From positions 1 to 64,000 of the forward strand of contig JADKJZ010000011.1 in NCBI GenBank assembly GCA_016720805.1: a stretch of 64,000 nucleotides of DNA. The letters run 5' to 3'. A model generated the notes under the pieces. The model saw nothing but the letters and a program-made list of their open reading frames with translations. It made no database searches and was not told the DNA's origin. Origin of the DNA: Gemmatimonadota bacterium (lineage in GTDB: Bacteria > Gemmatimonadota > Gemmatimonadetes > Gemmatimonadales > GWC2-71-9). Of the stretch, positions 33,336 to 41,987 are shown one piece after another; position 1 is the stretch's first letter; each line of letters starts with the position of its first letter. Both the position numbers and the translations under genes were made by a program.

Positions 33336-34931
33336 ATGCCACCGACCTCCCTGCTGCTCGCCATGATCGTTGGCCTGACGCTGGTGCTGGTCGGACGCCG
33401 TGCCAAGGCATCCCTGCCGGCCGCACCGGCGTGGCTGGCGGGGCCGCTCTTCCCCCTGCTGGCGGGGGTGGCCACCGCGGGGCTGACGGCGTGGATCTGG
33501 GGGGGATTCCGCCCCGAAGCCGCCTGGCATGACGAGGCGGCGTACCGGCTCCAGGCGGAGTTGCTGGCACGCTTCCACTTTGCCCGCGAGGGGGTCGTCG
33601 TGCCGGCGGCGTTCACGCAGGCCGCCGTGCTCGTCACCCCGGTCGTCACCCCGAAGATGCTGCCAGGGCATGCCCTGATGCTGGTGCCTGGCATCTGGCT
33701 GGGCCTCCCCGGGCTGATGCCGATCCTCCTGGCCGGCGCCACGGCGGCGATGCTCGTGGTCCTCGCCCGGCGGCTCGGTGGCCCGGGCCTCGCCCTGCTC
33801 ACGGTGACGCTCTGGACCACGCAGGCGGGGCAGCAGCGATGGCGCGCCTCGTACATGTCGGAGTCGACCACCGCGCTCTGCTGGCTGGTGGGTTGGTGGT
33901 GCCTGCTCGAGTGGCGACAGTCGCGACAGACGCGGTGGCTGCTCGGCCTCGCCGCCGTCGCCGGACTCGGCGCGGTGACCCGGCCATTGACGATGCTGGT
34001 CTTCATTCTCCCTGTCGGCGTGGTCGTCCTCCGCGACACGCTGCGGTCGGGACGCTGGCGTCCACTGCTCGGCGCGATGGCGCTCGGCATGCTTTGCCTC
34101 GCGATCGCCCCGCTGCAGAATCAGGCGACCCTCGGCTCGTGGCGTCGCAGCCCGCTGGCACTCTACACCGCGCAGTACATGCCGTTTGATCGCCTCGGCT
34201 TCGGCCTCGATGCCACCCCGCCATCACTCGGGCTCACGCCGGACCTTGATCGGGCGATGGTCGAGCTGCGGACGCGACACCGCGAGCATCAACCGCAGCA
34301 GTTGCCGCAGATACTCTGGAAGCGATTGAGCATCCTTGCCACTTCGACGTTCTTCGGCTGGCGCATCGTGCTCGTCCCGTTCGCCATCGTCGGGCTGATG
34401 CTCCTGCCGGCCGTCGGCTGGTTCGCCTTCGGCACCGGTGTGTTGCTGGTGCTGGCCTACCTGAGCTATGCGCATGAAGCCAGTTGGACGGCCTACTACG
34501 TCGAGGCGATGCCAGCGATGGCGTTCGTGGTGGCGCTCGGGGTCGCCGAGGTGTTGCGGCGGATGACGCGCGCGCCGGCGGTGCATCCGGCCGTCGCGGC
34601 CGCGGGGGCGCTGGTGCTGCTCATCGCCGGGAGCGACGACGTCCGTTGGGCTCGGCAGTTCAGCGCCCATCGCCAGGCGCCCGTTCGCCGCTTTCAGCAG
34701 GCCGTGGCGAGTGCGGGGGCGACCGGCGGGCTCATCTTCGTGAGCTACCGCGACGGCGATGATCCGCACCTGAGCCTGGTGCGCAACGTGGCAGACCCCA
34801 AGACCGCCGAGGTGATCACCGTGCATGCGCTCGACGAGACGACCAACCGCACGGTGATGCGGAGCATGCCCACGCGCACGACCTGGCGCTACACCGTGGC
34901 GACCGGCGAGCTGCAGCGGTGGACCCCATGA
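33336..34931 (+). CDS. GT-C-like polytopic membrane protein, paralogue 3
   Basis: A 531-residue protein with about ten membrane helices. The first long loop has AAWHDEAAYRLQAELLARFHF, an acidic motif in the same place as the DE motif of the two upstream membrane proteins, and a VVTPKMLPGHALMLVPG block. A short soluble C-terminal domain (about 445-531) follows. It is more distant from paralogues 1 and 2 than they are from each other and lacks the TPARG block. The ATG at 33336 begins just before the first hydrophobic helix. It ends in an ATGA overlap with the methyltransferase gene. Confidence 0.7.
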   Translation: MPPTSLLLAMIVGLTLVLVGRRAKASLPAAPAWLAGPLFPLLAGVATAGLTAWIWGGFRPEAAWHDEAAYRLQAELLARFHFAREGVVVPAAFTQAAVLVTPVVTPKMLPGHALMLVPGIWLGLPGLMPILLAGATAAMLVVLARRLGGPGLALLTVTLWTTQAGQQRWRASYMSESTTALCWLVGWWCLLEWRQSRQTRWLLGLAAVAGLGAVTRPLTMLVFILPVGVVVLRDTLRSGRWRPLLGAMALGMLCLAIAPLQNQATLGSWRRSPLALYTAQYMPFDRLGFGLDATPPSLGLTPDLDRAMVELRTRHREHQPQQLPQILWKRLSILATSTFFGWRIVLVPFAIVGLMLLPAVGWFAFGTGVLLVLAYLSYAHEASWTAYYVEAMPAMAFVVALGVAEVLRRMTRAPAVHPAVAAAGALVLLIAGSDDVRWARQFSAHRQAPVRRFQQAVASAGATGGLIFVSYRDGDDPHLSLVRNVADPKTAEVITVHALDETTNRTVMRSMPTRTTWRYTVATGELQRWTP

Positions 34932-35668
34932 TCCCGGACGGCGTCGATTCTCTTGAACGGATCGTCCCGGCGCAGCTGGCCAGCGACGATGTCACGGGGC
35001 GCGCGACCTTGGCGCTGCACCTCGAGCGCTATGCCTGGGCAGTGCAGCAGGTGCCCCACGGCTTGACGCTCGATCTCGCGTGCGGAGTCGGCTATGGCAG
35101 CGTGATGTTGGCGACTCGCGATGCAGACTCGTTCGTCATCGCCGCCGACATCGCCGCGTCGGCGCTGGAAGAGGCGCGCCGCAGCTATCGGCACGCGCGC
35201 GTAGCGCATGTGCGGGGCGACGGGGCCGGCTGGTGCCGCCCCGGCCGGTTTGCGGCCATCGTCTCGCTGGAAACCGTCGAGCATGTCGACGATCCGCACG
35301 GTCTGCTGCGTGACTTCGCCAGACTGCTCCGCGAGGATGGCGTGCTGGTCACCTCGGTGCCAGTGACGCCATCCGTCGATGCCAATCCGCATCACCGCAC
35401 CGATTTCACCGAGGCCTCGTTGCTCGCCCTCGGACGTGCGGTCGGTCTCGAACCGGTGGCGATGCTCCGTCAGGTCCAGCCGTATTCGCCGATCGCGGTG
35501 GTGTCGCGCACGGAGCGCCGCACGCGCGACCTGCGACCCAGCCTGCTGCAGTACTATCTCCACCATCCGACGGCGGCGTGGCGCCGCCTGTGGGCCACCC
35601 TGCGCCACGGCTTCACCAACCACTACCTCACGGTGGCGTGGACGAAGCGGGGCCCGCACTCGCCCTGA
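34928..35668 (+). CDS. Class I SAM-dependent methyltransferase
   Basis: A 246-residue enzyme of the UbiE/Methyltransf_11 type. The SAM-binding motif I is LTLDLACGVGYGSVMLA (about residues 45-60), followed by FVIAADIAASALEEARR and FAAIVSLETVEHVDDPHGLL. The substrate is unknown; the location suggests a sugar or lipid-linked glycan. The C-terminal 60 residues are outside the core fold. The start codon overlaps the preceding stop (ATGA), and the 3' end overlaps the opposite-strand SpeE-like gene by 41 bp. Confidence 0.85.
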   Translation: MIPDGVDSLERIVPAQLASDDVTGRATLALHLERYAWAVQQVPHGLTLDLACGVGYGSVMLATRDADSFVIAADIAASALEEARRSYRHARVAHVRGDGAGWCRPGRFAAIVSLETVEHVDDPHGLLRDFARLLREDGVLVTSVPVTPSVDANPHHRTDFTEASLLALGRAVGLEPVAMLRQVQPYSPIAVVSRTERRTRDLRPSLLQYYLHHPTAAWRRLWATLRHGFTNHYLTVAWTKRGPHSP

Positions 35669-38654
35669 TCCAGCCGGACAGCAGGCGCGAGCGGAAATCG
35701 CTGCTGGCACGCTGCGCAAACGGCGCCGTCCGCCGGTCCCACGCGACGACCTCCGCGCGGTCACCGAGTCGCAGTGCCGCGATCACGGCGCCGTCGTGCA
35801 GTTCATCGCCGCCGATCCACTCCAGCGTGTGAACGTTCGGCGCAATCAGGCGTCCCGCGGCGCGCAGCGCCCCGACGTCATCCCAACCCTGCACGGCCCG
35901 ACGGAACGCCAGCACCGCGAGCACTTCCGACGGCGCCTCATGGCGCACCGCGAATCCCATCGCCTCGGCGGCGAGGGTCGTGTCGACCCATCCGGCGGTG
36001 CCGCCCTCGCGCGTCTGCACGACGCGCTGAAACTGCGCCAGCCATGGCCGCCAGTCCGCCGGTGGCATGTCGTGCGCCAGCACCGCCTCCCAACCGAGCG
36101 CGTCATAGCGGAGATCGTGCAGGAACCCCGGCGCATCGGCAGGAGGTGGGGCGTTCCGTCGTTGCCAGGTGCGGCGCCACTGGGCCGACTCGCGCCGCAT
36201 CCCCAGCATGGTGAGCACCTCCGCCTCGCGCGGGGCGATGGCGGTGCGCGTCAGCGCATGGGTGGCGTTGAGCCAGTCATCGCCGAGCGCCATCATCCCG
36301 ACCGCCGCGCGTCGCTCGAAGCGGCGACGCTCGGCCTGCAAGTCGAGCGTGGGGTAGTAGTCGGAGTTCGGCTGCCCGACGAGCGCCACCGCCGGGGCAA
36401 GCAGTCGCCGGTCGGCGAGCAGGGTGGCATCGAGCACGCCCGGGTCAAGCGGGACGTAGTGACAGAGGTCGCGTCCCAAGGCCGGCAGTGCGAGCACCGA
36501 GGTCCAGTCTGGTGCCGGGAGCGGCCCCTCTGCCGAGGCGACCAGCACGAGGTCACCGGCGCCGACCTGATGCACGCGGTAGTCGGGAAAGACCTCGTGC
36601 ACGGCGGCGAGGACGGAGAGGACCAGGTCGTCGTCGAGCTCGTACGTCTGCAGCCATTGGGCGAAGACGCCGTTCGGTGCCAGCTGACCGCGAATGCGGC
36701 GGTAGAACTCCACGGTGAACAATCCCGAGACGCCGCTCACCCACGGGTTCGACGGCTCCGAGACGATCAGGTCCCATTTCCGGTTGGACGACGCGAAGTA
36801 GGCCTTGGCGTCTTCCAGGACGATGGTGGAGCGCGCGGCGTCGAACGTCCGGCGATTGGCCGGGCGGAAGAACTGCGCGGCCTCGAGCATCTTCGGTTCG
36901 ATCTCGACCGTCACGACCTCCGTGAGGGCTGGTGCCGCCAGCAGTATGTGCGAGGTCACCCCGGAGCCGAGGCCGATCACGGCGGCGCGGCCACCCTGCG
37001 GGTGGTAGGCCAGCGGGATCATCCCGAGCAGGAGTTGGGTGACCTGGTCGCCCTCGATCCGGCGACGCACCGTGGAGTCGGTGCACGCCTCACGCGCAAA
37101 GGCGGAGAGCGACGCATCGGCCTTCCCGTTCGTGGCGAGCACGCGGAAGCCGTCGGGACTCTCGCTGAGCGACACGGTCGCCGTGCGTCCATCGGCGTAG
37201 AACGGCAAGGTCACCGAGCGCGCCACCGCGAGCGACGACCCGCGGAAGACTCCGGAGACCAGCACCGTGCGGTCGAGCGGCGTCACCACGCCAACCACCA
37301 CCACGGCTACCAGGGCGAGCGCACCGCCACGCAGCGCGCGCGTCCCCGCGGGGGAGGCGCGCAGCAGTGCCATGCCGACCCCGATGTCCAGCATCCCGGC
37401 CACGACGGCGAGGCCCTTGAGCCCCAGCAACGGCAGCAGGAGCAGGCTCGCCGCGATCACCCCGACGATCGAGCCGAGGGTGTTGACCGCGTACACCCGA
37501 CCGATCGCCGCCTCACCCTCGCCACGCGCGATCAACGCGCGCGTCAGCAACGGTAGTGTCATGCCGGCGCAGAATGTGGCCGGCAGCATGATCACGAGGC
37601 AGAGCAGATAGCGGACGAACGAGAAGGCGACGTACCCGGCGGCACTCCGGCTCACGGTGGTCAGCAGCAGCGCCATCGCGGGGAAGGAGGCGGCGTAGAG
37701 CGGTAGCGTCGCCACGGCGAGCACGCCCATCACGATCTGGATGGTGCCGAGCTGCACGAAGGGATCGGCGCTGCCATCGCTGCGTCGCCGGATCCAGAAG
37801 GCGCCGAGCGCGAGGCCGAGGATGAAGGCGGAGAGCATCAACTCGAACGAGTGCGTGGCGCTGCCGAGGACGAGCGACAGCATCCGGATCCAGTCGATCT
37901 CGTAGCAGAAGGAGGCGAATGCGGTCAGCCCCGCCGCCCAGAGCAACAACCGTCGTTGCGATGCCGATGCACCCGCAGCGATCGGCGCGGGCGCCTCGGC
38001 GCCGTCGGCCGCATCGACGGCACGCCGCGCCAGGATGAAGGCGACCAGTGCCACCACGAGGTTCGCGGTCGCGGCCGCCGCGAGCACGCCCGGGAGCCCG
38101 GTCCGCTCGACCAGCACGAAGCCCGCGATCAGCACGCCGATGGCGGCACCGAGCGAGTTCGTGAAGTAGAGCCACCCGAGGACGCGACCGGGGGCGGCCG
38201 GTGCCAGCCGCAGCACCGCGGCGCTCATCAAGGGGAAGGTCGTGCCGAGCAGGATCGATTGCGGCAGGATCAGCAGCGCCGCGATGCTCCAGGTGGCCGC
38301 GGTGCGCATCGGTCCGCTGGCGAGCGCCGGGAGCAGTTCCTGGTACGCGGCCCCGGTGACGGCATTGAACAGATCATGAAAGCCGAGGCCAATCAGTCCC
38401 GCGATCGCTTCCATCGCGGCGTATGCCATCAAGGGTCGTGCGATCGTCCGCGCCCGGCGTGAAATCAGTGCGGCGCCGAGAGACATCCCGCCGAGGAAGA
38501 TCGCCAGCACCAGGACCTGCGCGTACGCCGCGTGCCCCACGAAAAGTCCGAGGTAGCGACTCCACACCGATTCATAACAGAGCCCGGCGGCTCCGCTCAG
38601 CAGGAAGAGGCCGTACAGGAGCGGGACGGTACGCGTCGGCCGGTCGGCTGTCAT
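35628..38654 (-). CDS. Spermidine-synthase-like protein fused to an MFS-like membrane domain
   Basis: A 1008-residue protein. Residues 1-460 have about fourteen hydrophobic helices starting GLFLLSGAAGLCYESVWSRYLGLFVGH, the usual N-terminus of the 'fused MFS/spermidine synthase' family. Residues about 500-760 are a spermidine-synthase fold: AVIGLGSGVTSHILLAAP (SAM-binding loop), VVTVEIEPKMLEAAQFF, DAKAYFASSNRKWDLIVSEPSNPWVSG and LFTVEFYRRI. The aminopropyl-transfer Asp of true SpeE is not obvious (SEPSNPW stands where SpeE usually has an Asp-containing motif), so polyamine synthesis is doubtful. The last 200 residues are helical and unassigned. It shares a start-stop overlap with the TMTC-like gene upstream. 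Confidence 0.8.
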   Translation of the reverse strand: MTADRPTRTVPLLYGLFLLSGAAGLCYESVWSRYLGLFVGHAAYAQVLVLAIFLGGMSLGAALISRRARTIARPLMAYAAMEAIAGLIGLGFHDLFNAVTGAAYQELLPALASGPMRTAATWSIAALLILPQSILLGTTFPLMSAAVLRLAPAAPGRVLGWLYFTNSLGAAIGVLIAGFVLVERTGLPGVLAAAATANLVVALVAFILARRAVDAADGAEAPAPIAAGASASQRRLLLWAAGLTAFASFCYEIDWIRMLSLVLGSATHSFELMLSAFILGLALGAFWIRRRSDGSADPFVQLGTIQIVMGVLAVATLPLYAASFPAMALLLTTVSRSAAGYVAFSFVRYLLCLVIMLPATFCAGMTLPLLTRALIARGEGEAAIGRVYAVNTLGSIVGVIAASLLLLPLLGLKGLAVVAGMLDIGVGMALLRASPAGTRALRGGALALVAVVVVGVVTPLDRTVLVSGVFRGSSLAVARSVTLPFYADGRTATVSLSESPDGFRVLATNGKADASLSAFAREACTDSTVRRRIEGDQVTQLLLGMIPLAYHPQGGRAAVIGLGSGVTSHILLAAPALTEVVTVEIEPKMLEAAQFFRPANRRTFDAARSTIVLEDAKAYFASSNRKWDLIVSEPSNPWVSGVSGLFTVEFYRRIRGQLAPNGVFAQWLQTYELDDDLVLSVLAAVHEVFPDYRVHQVGAGDLVLVASAEGPLPAPDWTSVLALPALGRDLCHYVPLDPGVLDATLLADRRLLAPAVALVGQPNSDYYPTLDLQAERRRFERRAAVGMMALGDDWLNATHALTRTAIAPREAEVLTMLGMRRESAQWRRTWQRRNAPPPADAPGFLHDLRYDALGWEAVLAHDMPPADWRPWLAQFQRVVQTREGGTAGWVDTTLAAEAMGFAVRHEAPSEVLAVLAFRRAVQGWDDVGALRAAGRLIAPNVHTLEWIGGDELHDGAVIAALRLGDRAEVVAWDRRTAPFAQRASSDFRSRLLSGWIRASAGPASSTPP

Positions 38655-40393
38655 CGCGGCGCGAGCGGGGGCAGCGGCGGCTGCAGTTGCCAGACGCCGG
38701 GCTCGGAGGACTCGTTGGTCATCAACCCACCGGCGTTCGGCGGCGCGAAACGGGTGTGCCGGCGCGGCTGTTCACGTCGCACCTCCTCGAGCCAGCGACG
38801 CCAGGTGAGGAAGACGCGCACCGCGTAACCACTGCGCACGCCCTGCAGCGCCTCGGCATAGGCCAGGTCGTACTGCCCCTCCCAGGTGAGGCAGCTCAGG
38901 TACTCCGATCGACCCGGCGCGAATTCCTTCAAGCGCAGCGCGTGCTGGAAATGCGGAATCGCGAGGTCACAGTGGTTGCTGCCCTGGTAGCCCTCGGCCA
39001 GCCCGAAGAGCACGGCGGCGCTCGGGTAGATCGCCATGGCGCGCTCGGTGAAGCGCAGTCCCATCGGCCGCACTTCGCGGCGCTGCATCATCGAGCCGAG
39101 TGCCACCCAGGCGCGATAGCTGTCGGGCGCGTCGATCACGGTCTGCGTCCAGAGCCCCAGTTGTGTGCGCCAGACGTGATAGCGCGACCAGCTCCTCGAC
39201 GCCCCGAGCACCACCGCGACCGCGAGCAGCCCGTAGACCAGACGCGTCACCGCCGGGCGGACCGAGGCGGCGTTGTCCCGCATCACGCCGGCAATCAACC
39301 CGGCCACCACCAGCATCGCACCGATGCTCGCGAGGAAGAGCGTGCGCTCGGCCAGCACGATCCCGCTCGGGACCAGGACGTTGTGCACCGGTGCGATGCC
39401 GATCGCGATCCACGCCAGCCCGAAGGGCACCACCGGCGCGCTCTTCCGGAGACGAAAGGCCAGCACCAGGACGAGCAGGAGGATCAGGGCGCCGAGGGAC
39501 TGCGCGCTGCCCCAGCTGGTCGTGCCGACGATTTCGCCCGGCGAATAGTCGGCCTGGAGCGACGCGGGCCACAGCAGCAGGCGGAGGTACTCCGGCACCA
39601 CGCCGAGCATGGTGAGCGCGCGGCCACCGAGTCCGAGTCCTTCGAGGCCCTCGGCGGTGAAGGTGCCACGCACCTCGCCCTTGAGGACCACGTCCCGGAT
39701 CCAGACCACCACCATCACGGTGGCGACCTGCAGCAACACCGTTGGCCGGAACTGGGCGAGGCGCTCACGCCACGGCTGCCCGGAGAGGAGGCAGAGCTCG
39801 GTCGCGGCAAGCAGGGCGGGGAGGACCACCCCACTCTCCTTATAGAGAGTGCCGACGAAAATGACGGCGGCGAGGATGATCCGGTCGCGCCAGGTGGCAT
39901 CGCGCGTTCGCCGGAAGCGGAGATACCAGACCACCACGAGGGCGTAGCCGCCCCCGATCAGCAACTCGGCCTGATTGATCGCCACCGCCACCGCCTCGAC
40001 ATGGACGGGGTGGACGGCGAAGGCGAGCCCGACCAGCGCGGCCCACCAGAGCGGGAGCAGCTCGAGCGCGAGGATGAAGACCGCCAGGGAGGCGGCCGCC
40101 ACCAGCATCAGCGAGATGATCCGGAAGGAGAGGATCGATCCACCCCCGAGCGCCCAGTCGACGGCGAGGGTGAGCGTGGTCATCGGGCGGTGGTGCCCCG
40201 CGGCGCCTGCGGTCGGCCAGAACGGAGTGGTCAGAATCTCGCGGATATTGCCAAGATCGTGGATCCGTGCGTCTTCCCGGACCAGCGGCACATCGTCCTG
40301 GGTCCATTCGTTCTTCAGCACGGGCGACGCCGTGCCCGCGGCAACCACGACGATCAGCGCCCCGATCCACAATTGCAGGCGGTGCAGGGTCAA
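38651..40393 (-). CDS. TMTC/DUF1736-like membrane O-glycosyltransferase
   Basis: A roughly 580-residue protein with an extracytoplasmic first loop (KNEWTQDDVPLVRED), then HHRPMTTLTLAVDWALGG and VHPVHVEAVAVAINQAELL, the sequence layout of TMTC proteins that transfer mannose to hydroxyl residues. About ten helices are followed by a soluble domain with two or three TPR-like helix pairs (SYRAWVALGSMMQRREVRPMGLRFTERAMAIYPS). The start is set at TTG 40393 because GGAG lies six bases upstream; a GTG at 40447 would add 18 residues but has no ribosome-binding site. It is divergent from pilA, which raises the possibility that pilin is its substrate. Confidence 0.75.
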   Translation of the reverse strand: MTLHRLQLWIGALIVVVAAGTASPVLKNEWTQDDVPLVREDARIHDLGNIREILTTPFWPTAGAAGHHRPMTTLTLAVDWALGGGSILSFRIISLMLVAAASLAVFILALELLPLWWAALVGLAFAVHPVHVEAVAVAINQAELLIGGGYALVVVWYLRFRRTRDATWRDRIILAAVIFVGTLYKESGVVLPALLAATELCLLSGQPWRERLAQFRPTVLLQVATVMVVVWIRDVVLKGEVRGTFTAEGLEGLGLGGRALTMLGVVPEYLRLLLWPASLQADYSPGEIVGTTSWGSAQSLGALILLLVLVLAFRLRKSAPVVPFGLAWIAIGIAPVHNVLVPSGIVLAERTLFLASIGAMLVVAGLIAGVMRDNAASVRPAVTRLVYGLLAVAVVLGASRSWSRYHVWRTQLGLWTQTVIDAPDSYRAWVALGSMMQRREVRPMGLRFTERAMAIYPSAAVLFGLAEGYQGSNHCDLAIPHFQHALRLKEFAPGRSEYLSCLTWEGQYDLAYAEALQGVRSGYAVRVFLTWRRWLEEVRREQPRRHTRFAPPNAGGLMTNESSEPGVWQLQPPLPPLAPR

Positions 40394-40639
40394 GCAGGGC
40401 TCCGGGCGGAAGTCGATGGGGCGAATGCGGCGACCAGGTCTCTGCACGGGAGTTGCAAGTTATCCGCCACCGATGCGACGGCCACGCGTCGGGGCGACGA
40501 TTCCTGCACCCGCGGGGCAGGTCGGGGGCGAGGGGGATGCAAAGTGCGGGGGATTCGAGGAGAGGGTCACCAGGGGTGGTCACCCCCGGCACGGTGTAAA
40601 GCATTGTTGGTACGAGAGTTATGCTGAATGCCGTGAAAT

Positions 40640-40655
40640 TGGCATTGCTTGTGCT
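40640..40655 (+). promoter_or_regulatory. Sigma-54 promoter of pilA
   Basis: TGGCATTGCTTGTGCT has the -24 GG and -12 GC at the required spacing (GG at 40641-40642, GC at 40653-40654). The predicted start of transcription is near 40666, leaving a leader of about 70 bases that contains a small hairpin (GGGCG...CGCCC, about 40679-40698). The core TGGCA-N6-GTGCT is identical to that before pilM. The remaining bases between 40394 and 40620 show no gene; they are GC-rich and contain short inverted repeats only. Confidence 0.75.
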
Positions 40656-40737
40656 CATTTGCAGGGCAGCGCCGGAATGGGCGCTTGGGAAACGCCCAAA
40701 CATTGAGTCCCAATTCACGCCCAAGGAGAACCACACC

Positions 40738-41112
40738 ATGCTGTCCACCAACAAGAAGGGCTTCACCCTGATCGAGCTGCTCATCGTGGTCGTGATCATC
40801 GGCATTCTTGCCGCCATCGCGATCCCGAAGTTCGCGGCGACCAAGGACAAGGCGAAGTTGGCGTCGGTCAAGACCGACCTCCGCAACATCATGACGGCCG
40901 AAGAGGCGTACTTCTCTGACGCGTCGGCTGGCTACACGTCGACCCTGGCGACCACCATCTTCGCCCCGTCGGCCGGCAACACCTTCACGGTCACCGGTTC
41001 GGCGAGCAGCTACACCGCGACCGTCACCAACGCGTCGATCACGGTCAACCCGAAGTCCTGCACCGTCACGGTTGGCGGCTCTGCGGCGACCGACGGCCAG
41101 ATCAGCTGCTAA
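40738..41112 (+). CDS. pilA: Major type IV pilin PilA
   Basis: A 124-residue prepilin. The short leader MLSTNKKG is cut by prepilin peptidase before FTLIELLIVVVIIGILAAIAIPKF, with the conserved Glu5 of the mature protein. The C-terminal domain has two cysteines (NPKSCTV and QISC at the end), a typical pilin disulfide loop. It is translated from the ATG at 40738 behind AAGGAG, and transcribed from a sigma-54 promoter 98-83 bases upstream. The mature length of 116 residues is at the short end for type IVa pilins. It is followed by a pilin paralogue. Confidence 0.95.
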   Translation: MLSTNKKGFTLIELLIVVVIIGILAAIAIPKFAATKDKAKLASVKTDLRNIMTAEEAYFSDASAGYTSTLATTIFAPSAGNTFTVTGSASSYTATVTNASITVNPKSCTVTVGGSAATDGQISC

Positions 41113-41148
41113 GGATCGGACACACTTCACCTCTACCACGGTGATCTC

Positions 41149-41598
41149 GTGACACTTCGGCTCCGCACACGCGGTGGCCAGCCAGCCGAGGGGCAGTTGC
41201 TTCTCGGCTGGCGTCGTCAGCGCGACGGCTTCACGCTCATCGAGTTGCTGATCGTGGTGGTGATCATCGGCCTCCTGGCCGCGATTGCCATCCCGAAGTT
41301 CGCGGCGACGAAGGAGCGGGCGTACGTGGCGAAGATGCGCTCCGACTTGCGCAACCTCGCGACGTCGCAGGAAGCCTATTTCGCGGACTTCCGCGCCTAC
41401 TACGGTGGGTCCGTGCCATCGAGTCAGTTGGTCTACAATCCATCACCCGGCGTCTCCGTGTCGCTGGTGGTGGGGACGACCGGTTGGGGAGCCACCTCGA
41501 CCGTCGTCGGGACCGCCAAGACCTGCGCCCTGTATTTCGGCGATGGTGGGCCGCTTGGCCCTGCGACCGTCGAAGGGCTGGTCGCCTGCGATTCATAG
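41149..41598 (+). CDS. Second type IV pilin-like protein
   Basis: A 149-residue paralogue of PilA. The hydrophobic helix GFTLIELLIVVVIIGLLAAIAIPKFAATKERAYVAKM is nearly the same as in PilA, but the leader is 27 residues long with several Arg residues. The C-terminal part has only TCALYFG and LVACDS as cysteines, in the same disulfide-loop positions. It begins at GTG 41149, 36 bases after pilA's stop, so the two are probably co-transcribed; a terminator follows. It could be an alternative major pilin or a minor pilin. Confidence 0.85.
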   Translation: MTLRLRTRGGQPAEGQLLLGWRRQRDGFTLIELLIVVVIIGLLAAIAIPKFAATKERAYVAKMRSDLRNLATSQEAYFADFRAYYGGSVPSSQLVYNPSPGVSVSLVVGTTGWGATSTVVGTAKTCALYFGDGGPLGPATVEGLVACDS

Positions 41599-41619
41599 GC
41601 TGATCGACCGCTCCGTCAG

Positions 41620-41654
41620 AACGCGCTCCCGAGGTTGGGGGCGCGTTTTATTTC
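41620..41654 (+). terminator. Intrinsic terminator after the pilin pair
   Basis: ACGCGCTCCC, a six-base loop and GGGGGCGCGT pair with one interruption, followed by TTTATTT. The T-rich tail makes this a convincing rho-independent terminator between the two pilins and the minor pseudopilin genes. Confidence 0.8.
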
Positions 41655-41711
41655 TCCCCTGATGTCGCCCACGCCGCGCGATCCTCCGGTTGTCTCTCAC
41701 CGGAATCCGTC

Positions 41712-41987
41712 ATGCGCCGTGGTGCCTCCCTGCTCGAACTGTTGGTCGCGCTCCTCCTCCTTGAGATCGTTGGCCTCGGCGCCCTCAGTGCGGCGCTCAC
41801 GGCCGATCGCATCGGTCGTCGCCTCGGCCTGGCGACACAGACGGACGCCGAGCGATGGACCCGGCTCCGCGCCCGCGAAGTCGACCCCGCCTGCGACGAT
41901 TCGTTGCCGCCGCGGCTCGGCTCGGTGGATTGGCCTGCGGCGACCGATCGGCCGGCGGCCACGGTCCTCATCCGGTGCGGCCAGTGA
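41712..41987 (+). CDS. Minor pseudopilin, GspI/PilV-like
   Basis: A 91-residue prepilin-like protein. The leader is only MRRGA; processing would occur near RRG/A before SLLELLVALLLLEIVGLGALSAAL, a hydrophobic helix with a Glu near position 5. The rest is short and has cysteines in DPACDDS and LIRCGQ. The size and the three-gene set with the next two genes resemble PilV/PilW/PilX minor pilins. It ends in a GTGA overlap with the next gene. Confidence 0.7.
   Translation: MRRGASLLELLVALLLLEIVGLGALSAALTADRIGRRLGLATQTDAERWTRLRAREVDPACDDSLPPRLGSVDWPAATDRPAATVLIRCGQ

Noticed and set aside
40606..40623. Alternative sigma-54 promoter TGGTACGAGAGTTATGC before pilA
   Set aside because: The -24 part fits, but the GC is two bases too far from the GG; the site at 40640 has the right spacing.
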